IMG/VR virus record: IMGVR_UViG_3300030419_003506
Coordinates: 1-42,939 of that record
Reading direction: 5' to 3' (one strand)
Source: a virus
Length of the DNA stretch: 42,939 nt
A program made the translations under genes and the position numbers. Numbering within the stretch: the stretch's first letter is position 1; every line of letters starts with the position of its first letter. Shown piece after piece: positions 1 to 4,037 of the stretch. A model generated the notes under the pieces. That model searched no databases. It saw only the letters and a program-made list of their open reading frames with translations, and was not told where the DNA came from.

Positions 1-15
1 CCTTTTCAACAAGTG

Positions 16-45
16 TGTGGAAAAGTGATAAGAATGTGTGGAAAT
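16..45 (-). other. Pair of DnaA-box-like 9-mers
   Basis: Read on the minus strand, positions 24-16 give TTTTCCACA, the form I know for cyanobacterial DnaA boxes. Positions 45-37 give ATTTCCACA, one mismatch. The two are 21 bp apart, about two helical turns, on the same face and in the same orientation. T4-like phages are not known to depend on DnaA, so this may be chance in AT-rich DNA. No gene is convincing in positions 1-250. Confidence 0.25.
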
Positions 46-82
46 TGATGTGTTATTTGTGTCATTTTCCTTGTGATCTTAC

Positions 83-109
83 CGAGCAGAGTATAACACG
101 ATCTGCTCG
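83..109. repeat. Perfect 8-bp inverted repeat (hairpin)
   Basis: CGAGCAGA at 83-90 pairs perfectly with TCTGCTCG at 102-109 around an 11-nt loop. No T-run follows on either strand, so it is not a classic intrinsic terminator. It could be an RNA end-protecting stem, an operator or part of a two-hairpin terminator region with the next element, which starts immediately after it. Confidence 0.6.
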
Positions 110-156
110 AAATTGCAATACCCTCGTTTACATTTTGTGAGGATATTACAATTTTT
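110..156 (+). terminator. Probable intrinsic terminator hairpin
   Basis: Arms 110-125 and 139-154 pair at 14 of 16 positions around a 13-nt loop. The right arm runs into five T residues (152-156). The stem is AT-rich apart from an inner CCTC/GAGG clamp. It probably ends transcription of a unit lying to the left of the window, 38 nt before the next promoter. Confidence 0.5.
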
Positions 157-193
157 AAAATATCAAGTTTTCTGTATAAATATACTACAATAC

Positions 194-222
194 TTGACAT
201 TTTAACACAGTGATTCTATAAT
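194..222 (+). promoter_or_regulatory. Consensus sigma70-type promoter
   Basis: TTGACA (194-199) and TATAAT (217-222) are both perfect consensus hexamers separated by 17 bp. A start near 229 would leave a leader of about 24 nt before the ATG at 253, containing an AGGAG Shine-Dalgarno (240-244). This is the sort of promoter that unmodified host RNA polymerase would read, so an early gene is expected downstream. Confidence 0.85.
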
Positions 223-252
223 ACTAAGTAACACTCTCTAGGAGTTAATCCC

Positions 253-420
253 ATGCCAGTTTCTAACAACTACTGTACACGAGATAAGTATAGAATAACA
301 TTAGAAGTTGATGCACACGATGACTATAACCCTAGAGATATTAACTGGGAGAAACTATTAGATTTACATGAAGATGAGCACGTTGATGTATACATAGAGG
401 ATCTAAGTTATAGTTACTGA
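253..420 (+). CDS. Small conserved cyanophage protein (55 aa)
   Basis: A 55-residue acidic protein beginning MPVSNNYCTRDKYRITLEVD and ending at TGA 418-420. The ATG is supported by AGGAG 8 nt upstream and by the perfect promoter at 194-222. The middle carries the segment NPRDINWEKLLDLHEDEHVD followed by VYIEDLSYSY, with alternating acidic and hydrophobic residues. I see no signal peptide, membrane segment or catalytic motif. It resembles short hypothetical proteins I associate with T4-like cyanophages, but I cannot assign a function. Its promoter and position before the structural block suggest early expression, perhaps in host takeover, which is inference only. Confidence 0.8.
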   Translation: MPVSNNYCTRDKYRITLEVDAHDDYNPRDINWEKLLDLHEDEHVDVYIEDLSYSY

Positions 421-490
421 GACCTCTAAAGTGTCCCTACTATGTAAGACTGTCCGTGTCTTGCAGTTACTAACATTTTCCTGACCTATT

Positions 491-592
491 ATGTCACTCA
501 CCGGTGCACTTTATGCTCTAGAACTTGCCACTAATGGTAATGAAATTCTAGAAGTATTGCAGTTTATTGTTGATGAACAGGAGGCAGAATAA
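491..592 (+). CDS. Very small hypothetical protein (33 aa)
   Basis: A 33-residue ORF (MSLTGALYALELATNGNEIL, then EVLQFIVDEQEAE) ending at TAA 590-592. It is largely one predicted amphipathic helix with an ATNGNEILEVL core, a pattern I recall from other very short cyanophage ORFs. No good Shine-Dalgarno precedes the ATG, which lowers confidence. It lies 70 nt after the previous gene and 28 nt before a terminator hairpin, so it could be the last gene of the unit started at 194-222. Function unknown. Confidence 0.5.
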   Translation: MSLTGALYALELATNGNEILEVLQFIVDEQEAE

Positions 593-619
593 CTGACCAA
601 TTAGTATAACAAACTGTGT

Positions 620-651
620 AGGGGTGTTGTTGACAAATAGCACCCCTTTTT
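620..651 (+). terminator. Intrinsic terminator with promoter -35 in its loop
   Basis: AGGGGTG (620-626) pairs perfectly with CACCCCT (641-647) around a 14-nt loop and is followed by TTTTT (647-651). It sits just after the 33-aa ORF. The loop contains TTGACA (630-635), the -35 of the next promoter. Confidence 0.8.
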
Positions 652-659
652 GCTATAAT
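630..659 (+). promoter_or_regulatory. Consensus sigma70-type promoter nested in a terminator
   Basis: TTGACA (630-635) and TATAAT (654-659) are perfect hexamers with an 18-bp spacer. The spacer is the right half of the terminator stem plus its T-run. The start should fall near 666. The next convincing gene begins at 843, leaving a leader of about 175 nt with no ORF that I trust. That stretch (661-842) is richer in G+C in its first half and has two GTTGCCC copies, so a small RNA or a long regulatory leader is possible. Confidence 0.8.
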
Positions 660-772
660 TGTTTATACACAGGTATCACAGTTTGTTGCCCTTCGTTGTT
701 ATTGTGCGTGTGCCGCGTTGCCCGCTTAAAAAAAGGGTCCTTCCTAACCTACAGAGGTGACAGATCGAGTTG

Positions 773-841
773 TATATAAAAAAATCCCGAAAAAATTTTT
801 TGACCTCCTCAGGTTTGCTATATAGAAAAAATCCCCAAAAA
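773..841 (+). repeat. Direct repeat TATATA-A(n)-TCCC-A(n) before a start codon
   Basis: Two imperfect copies of TATATA, six to seven purines, TCCC, one base and five or six A occur at 773-795 and 819-841. The second ends two bases before the ATG at 843. A 12-bp A6T6 palindrome (790-801) lies between them. Each TATATA could be a -10 element, but no good -35 sits at the right distance. A regulatory role is only possible, not shown. Confidence 0.45.
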
Positions 842-842
842 T

Positions 843-1082
843 ATGACTAGTAGTATAGATGAGACAACTTATCACATATACGCAAAAGATAAGGTTCTAT
901 ACTGTAATTTAAGTGAAGAAGATTTTGAAGAGAAATGGGAGATGTTGAATATAATGGTTGGTATATTAAAGACGGATTATTCTCATAGTGATTTGTCATT
1001 TGAGAAGTTGGCACCAAAGGTAGGTTTTGGAGGTCCCGGAAAAGTATTATGGAGTGAACCTGCGGGGGATGATAGTTATTGA
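843..1082 (+). CDS. Conserved small cyanophage hypothetical protein (79 aa)
   Basis: A 79-residue protein with the segment TYHIYAKDKVLYCNLSEEDF, then W-x(2)-L-N-x-MVGILKTDY. I recognise this as a pattern common in small T4-like cyanophage proteins of unknown function. No domain, membrane segment or metal motif is visible. The ATG follows the A/T-rich repeat at 819-841 and has no clear Shine-Dalgarno. The C-terminal part (VGFGGPGKVLWSEPAGDDSY) is Gly-rich. Its stop overlaps the TTG start of the following oxygenase gene, so the two are probably translationally coupled. Confidence 0.75.
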   Translation: MTSSIDETTYHIYAKDKVLYCNLSEEDFEEKWEMLNIMVGILKTDYSHSDLSFEKLAPKVGFGGPGKVLWSEPAGDDSY

Positions 1083-1651
1083 AACAATTTTATGAACAAA
1101 TCTTTGGAACTCCCATATGGGTAATTAAAGAGTGTGATTCAAAGATTACCCATGACATGTACGATTGGGCAATAGACTTACAGACAAAAGATAAAGGTAT
1201 TAAAGTTTCGAATAGAGGAGGATATCACAGTCATTATTATAATAAATTCGAAGATATACTTAATCTAGATTATTTACAATCTAAGTTAAATTTTTTGCCA
1301 CCTTTTTGGTTTTGTGATTGGTGGATTAATATTCAGAATAAAGGAGATTATACTCAAGTACATACTCATCCATTATCTGACTTATCAGTTATCTGGTATT
1401 TTACTCATAACGATAATTCATTAATATTCTCAGATCCAACAAAAGAACATATGAGAATTAATTTATATAATGCATTTAAAAAAGCAAACCATAGACATTT
1501 TCAACGAGATGAGTTTTCATATAATTGGAAATGGGAATTAGATGCAGGTGATATAATTGTTTTTCCATCAGACATGAGTCATCATACTGAACCATATACG
1601 GGTAATACACCAAGAATATGTCTTTCAGCTAATATACGGATGAAATATTGA
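1079..1651 (+). CDS. Putative 2OG-Fe(II) oxygenase (PF13759-like)
   Basis: A 190-aa protein fitting the phage 2OG-Fe(II) oxygenase group related to PF13759. Residues 92-108 give the YTQVHTHPLSDLSVIWYF pattern with H95 and H97. Residues 162-169 give FPSDMSHH (H168/H169), and R179 in TPRICLSAN is the likely 2-oxoglutarate carboxylate partner. Such enzymes hydroxylate or otherwise oxidise a substrate using O2, Fe(II) and 2-oxoglutarate; the substrate here is unknown. The start is TTG (1079-1081) overlapping the previous TGA in TTGA, with GGGGGA 9 nt upstream as Shine-Dalgarno. A later ATG would lose conserved N-terminal sequence. A second, unrelated-looking oxygenase lies at 2729. The stop codon overlaps the -35 of the promoter at 1648. 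Confidence 0.8.
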   Translation: MKQFYEQIFGTPIWVIKECDSKITHDMYDWAIDLQTKDKGIKVSNRGGYHSHYYNKFEDILNLDYLQSKLNFLPPFWFCDWWINIQNKGDYTQVHTHPLSDLSVIWYFTHNDNSLIFSDPTKEHMRINLYNAFKKANHRHFQRDEFSYNWKWELDAGDIIVFPSDMSHHTEPYTGNTPRICLSANIRMKY

Positions 1652-1676
1652 CATATACATAATTACACTGTATAAT
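1648..1676 (+). promoter_or_regulatory. Consensus sigma70-type promoter
   Basis: TTGACA (1648-1653) and TATAAT (1671-1676) are perfect hexamers with a 17-bp spacer. The -35 overlaps the stop codon of the upstream oxygenase gene. Transcription should begin near 1683, giving a leader of about 18 nt for the glycosyltransferase-like gene at 1701, with AAGG-type Shine-Dalgarno sequence just before the ATG. Confidence 0.85.
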
Positions 1677-1700
1677 TGAGTTGAAGGTTAAAAAGGTCTT

Positions 1701-2504
1701 ATGGCAAAAGGATTTACTGTTAAAGCAAATACTCCCAAAAAGAAAAAAGAAGATTGGGATATTGCAGCTATTAAAGCAAGGATGAAAGGTAAGACAATTG
1801 TATTCTGTCTTCCTGGGAGGGGTTGTTCATTTGTCTTTTTAAAGAATTTTGTACAACTTTGTTTTGACATGGTTCAATCTGGAATGAGTATTCAGATTAG
1901 TCAAGATTACTCATCTATGGTTAACTTTGCAAGATGTAAATGTTTAGGTGCGAATGTATTACGTGGACCTAAGCAAATTCCTTGGGATGGAAAACTTAAG
2001 TATGACTACCAACTATGGATTGACTCTGACATTGTATTTGATACAAATAAGTTTTGGCAATTATGTGATCTAGCAGTTCCAGCAGAATCAGTTAATGAAG
2101 ATGGTACTAATAATGAGGAACTATTAAGGGAACGTGCAATTACTGCTGGATGGTATGCAACTGAAGACGGTCATACTACATCAGTTGCTCACTGGTTGGA
2201 AGAGGAAGACTTCCGTAAGAATGGTGGAGTGATGAATCATGAAACCGTTGAATCAATGGGCAAACGTAACAAGCCTTTCACAGTTGATTATACTGGTTTT
2301 GGTTGGGTTCTTATTAAGCACGGAGTATTTGAAGAACTTGAGTATCCATGGTTTGCTCCTAAGATGCAAGTTTTTGAATCTGGTGCGGTTCAAGATATGT
2401 GTGGTGAGGACGTGTCGTTCTGCCTTGATGCTATTGAGAAGGAATACAAGATCTGGTGTGATCCACGCATCCGTGTAGGGCACGAAAAGACAAGGGTAAT
2501 CTAA
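1701..2504 (+). CDS. GT-A-like glycosyltransferase family protein
   Basis: A 267-aa protein with the layout of a small GT-A fold glycosyltransferase. Residues 32-40 (TIVFCLPGR) form the first strand. Residues 105-113 (LWIDSDIVF) hold a D-x-D motif (D108, D110), the usual metal and nucleotide-sugar site. CGEDVSFC (234-241) offers the E-D pair often placed at the catalytic base, and H261 in VGHEK could complete the metal site. The first 20 residues are Lys-rich. It would transfer a sugar to an unknown acceptor, perhaps a virion protein or DNA, but it could be an inactive fold relative. It is transcribed from its own strong promoter (1648-1676), is flanked by two oxygenase genes, and ends in a terminator. 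Confidence 0.7.
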   Translation: MAKGFTVKANTPKKKKEDWDIAAIKARMKGKTIVFCLPGRGCSFVFLKNFVQLCFDMVQSGMSIQISQDYSSMVNFARCKCLGANVLRGPKQIPWDGKLKYDYQLWIDSDIVFDTNKFWQLCDLAVPAESVNEDGTNNEELLRERAITAGWYATEDGHTTSVAHWLEEEDFRKNGGVMNHETVESMGKRNKPFTVDYTGFGWVLIKHGVFEELEYPWFAPKMQVFESGAVQDMCGEDVSFCLDAIEKEYKIWCDPRIRVGHEKTRVI

Positions 2505-2521
2505 TGAGGTTCACCCTTTTT
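2492..2521 (+). terminator. Probable intrinsic terminator over a stop codon
   Basis: AAGGGT (2492-2497) pairs with ACCCTT (2513-2518) around a 15-nt loop that contains the TAA stop (2502-2504). The right arm runs into TTTTT (2517-2521). Two further A-T pairs can form with a one-base bulge. The stem is short, so partial read-through to the next genes is likely. Confidence 0.5.
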
Positions 2522-2585
2522 CTCGTTCAAGGTATTTTTATAGTATTTGTAGCACATTTAGTACAACACGGAGGATTTTAATTAA

Positions 2586-2732
2586 ATGGCAATGATGTTC
2601 AGTCAGAGTAAAGACGGATACATGGAACCACGTCCGAAAAAAACTCGTCAAGGGAAGTCGGCACGAACACTCCTATCCGCAACGTCTCGTAATGGTCCTA
2701 AAAAGAAATATAGAGGGCAAGGTAGACGTTGA
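2586..2732 (+). CDS. Small basic conserved protein (48 aa)
   Basis: A 48-residue, strongly basic protein starting MAMMFSQSKDGYMEPRPKKT and ending in a KKKYRGQGRR tail. The ATG is well supported by a GGAGG Shine-Dalgarno at 2570-2574. I recall near-identical short proteins in T4-like cyanophages, but no function. The excess of Lys and Arg with little hydrophobic content suggests nucleic-acid binding or an unstructured charge-neutralising peptide, which is inference. Its stop TGA overlaps the TTG start of the downstream oxygenase in a TTGA junction, implying translational coupling. It lies 81 nt after the glycosyltransferase gene, beyond a probable terminator, and no convincing promoter is visible in the gap. 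Confidence 0.75.
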   Translation: MAMMFSQSKDGYMEPRPKKTRQGKSARTLLSATSRNGPKKKYRGQGRR

Positions 2733-3418
2733 CATATAAAATTATAGATGACGTTATTCCAAAAAAATATCAAGATGAATTAGAAGACATCATGATTGGG
2801 CATGGTGGTAAAAGTGGATTAGAGGATAAACCAGAAACTCAATTCCCTTACTACCATACCTTTGATACATTAAGTTTTAATGAAAAAAGACAATTAGAGA
2901 ACCATTTTGAAGTTAAACCTATATGGCAACAACAATTTTGTCATATGTTATATTGGGATTGGAAATCACAATCCCCTTATTTTGATAAAATAGCTAATAT
3001 TTTTATTAATTATGGAAAAGACCTTAATTTAAGGCAATATGACCCCGTAAGAGTTAAAACAAATTTACTAGCAACACCTCAACATCAATATAAAGAGGGA
3101 ATGTGGAATCCTCCTCATAAAGATTCACCACATAAACAAGATGTAAGCATGATATATTACGTATGTGATAGTGATGGTGATACTTATCTCTTTAATGAGT
3201 GCTTTGATAAGGGTGCATCCTTTAATGATGATGCTTCAAGAGCAAGAGGAGATGGAATTCCGAAGAAATTTACGGTAAAAAAGAGAATTTCACCTAAAAA
3301 AGGAAGAATAGTCATGTTTAAAAGTCATAATTACCATGCTAGTAGTCCTCCTTTTCACCATGACTACCGAGTTGTGATCAATTTTGTCTTAAGACCAGCT
3401 GATCAACCTGTTAAATAG
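2729..3418 (+). CDS. Putative 2OG-Fe(II) oxygenase (prolyl-4-hydroxylase-like)
   Basis: A 229-aa protein with the double-stranded beta-helix signature of 2OG-Fe(II) oxygenases of the prolyl-hydroxylase-like group. H130-K-D132 is the first metal pair (NPPHKDSPH), followed by the SMIYYVCDSDGDTYLFNE strand pair. H203 (HNYHASSPP) is the third metal ligand, and R214 in HDYRVVINF is the likely 2-oxoglutarate anchor. Catalytic residues appear intact. The start is TTG (2729-2731), overlapping the previous stop, with AAGG about 6 nt upstream. T4 itself has no equivalent, whereas cyanophages often carry such genes. The substrate is not deducible; virion proteins, host proteins and nucleotides are all possible. 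Confidence 0.8.
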   Translation: MTYKIIDDVIPKKYQDELEDIMIGHGGKSGLEDKPETQFPYYHTFDTLSFNEKRQLENHFEVKPIWQQQFCHMLYWDWKSQSPYFDKIANIFINYGKDLNLRQYDPVRVKTNLLATPQHQYKEGMWNPPHKDSPHKQDVSMIYYVCDSDGDTYLFNECFDKGASFNDDASRARGDGIPKKFTVKKRISPKKGRIVMFKSHNYHASSPPFHHDYRVVINFVLRPADQPVK

Positions 3419-3436
3419 AAGAAAATAGGGATAAAA

Positions 3437-3592
3437 ATGGAAAACTCCAAGAAAAAAATGCTTAGAGAAGTTGCAAATGATATTTTGACCCCAAAAAAAC
3501 GTGATGAAATGGTCCAAAGTGAGATTTTTGGTGATTTTGAAGAAGATGGATTGGACTATGACACTGATGTAATTCCACTGGCTGAGTTTTAG
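3437..3592 (+). CDS. Small acidic hypothetical protein (51 aa)
   Basis: A 51-residue protein (MENSKKKMLREVANDILTPK, then KRDEMVQSEIFGDFEEDGLD and a short YDTDVIPLAEF end). It has a basic N-terminal half, probably helical, and a strongly acidic C-terminal half. The ATG at 3437 has AGGG 7-10 nt upstream. It ends 13 nt before a late-type promoter octamer, so it is likely the last gene of the accessory block rather than part of the baseplate operon. I do not recognise a domain. Confidence 0.65.
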   Translation: MENSKKKMLREVANDILTPKKRDEMVQSEIFGDFEEDGLDYDTDVIPLAEF

Positions 3593-3604
3593 TTATAAAT
3601 CCTT

Positions 3605-3612
3605 AATAAATA
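3605..3612 (+). promoter_or_regulatory. T4-like late promoter octamer upstream of gene 25
   Basis: AATAAATA matches the T4 late consensus TATAAATA at seven of eight positions. It ends 21 nt before the gene 25 GTG. A second weaker match, TATAAATC, lies at 3594-3601. No -35 element is expected for late promoters of this type. Confidence 0.65.
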
Positions 3613-3633
3613 AACAATAATCGCTGTATTATA

Positions 3634-4035
3634 GTGCCGTTAGAACGGGTAAGCCAAGGATTTAAAGACATTAGCATGACATTTCAGTCTAATCCACTGA
3701 ATGAAGACCTTATTGCGTTAAAAAATGCTAATGCAATTGCTCGTTCAGTAAGGAATATTGTCTTTACTCTCCCTGGAGAGAAGTTTTTTGATGAAAATTT
3801 TGGATCTAGGATCACCGAATCCCTTTTTGAGAATATTGATGAACTTACAGCTACTGTTATTGTTGATGAAATTCGTCAATCTATCATAAATTACGAGCCT
3901 AGAGTGTCTTTACTTGATGTAAAAGCATTTCCTGACTATGACAACAATAGTTTTGGTGTAAATATTACATATGAGATTATAGGAGCAGATGTTCCTAATC
4001 AAGAACTACAATTTGTTTTGCAATCAAGTAGATAA
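3634..4035 (+). CDS. 25: gp25-like baseplate wedge protein
   Basis: At 133 residues it matches T4 gp25 (132 aa) in length and in the GPW/gp25 pattern: LIALKNANAIARSVRNIVFT, then PGEKFFDENFGSRITESLFE. In T4-like phages gp25 is part of the inner baseplate wedge beside gp6 and gp53 and takes part in starting sheath assembly; it is homologous to P2 gpW and type VI secretion TssE. The likely start is GTG (3634), about 21 nt after a late promoter octamer, with no clear Shine-Dalgarno. The MTFQ downstream is an internal Met, and the SQGFKDIS segment before it is typical of the cyanophage family. It is followed after 2 nt by gp6, its structural partner. Confidence 0.93.
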   Translation: MPLERVSQGFKDISMTFQSNPLNEDLIALKNANAIARSVRNIVFTLPGEKFFDENFGSRITESLFENIDELTATVIVDEIRQSIINYEPRVSLLDVKAFPDYDNNSFGVNITYEIIGADVPNQELQFVLQSSR

Positions 4036-4037
4036 AA

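Larger units (their letters stand above)
608..687. repeat. 11-bp perfect inverted repeat enclosing terminator and promoter
   Basis: AACAAACTGTG at 608-618 is the exact reverse complement of CACAGTTTGTT at 677-687. The 58 nt between them contain the whole terminator hairpin and the whole promoter. The right arm lies about 10 nt downstream of the predicted transcription start. In a read-through RNA the two arms could form an outer stem around the terminator. As DNA they could be an operator pair. Confidence 0.6.

Noticed and set aside
6-200. 64-aa ORF on the minus strand at the left edge
   Set aside because: It overlaps two hairpins and the perfect promoter at 194-222, has no Shine-Dalgarno and shows no recognisable composition or motif.
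461-490. Promoter before the 33-aa ORF (TTGCAG...TATTAT)
   Set aside because: The spacer is about 20 bp and both hexamers are imperfect; read-through from 194-222 explains expression.
661-770. tRNA or known riboswitch in the long leader
   Set aside because: No cloverleaf, CCA end, T-loop or known riboswitch core could be drawn by eye.
800-824. TTGACC...TATATA promoter before the 843 gene
   Set aside because: The spacer is only 13 bp, too short for sigma70 recognition.
2729-2757. Promoter beginning with TTGACA at 2729
   Set aside because: No -10 of acceptable quality lies 16-18 bp downstream (CGTTAT at best). The hexamer is explained by the TTGA stop-start overlap and the next codon.
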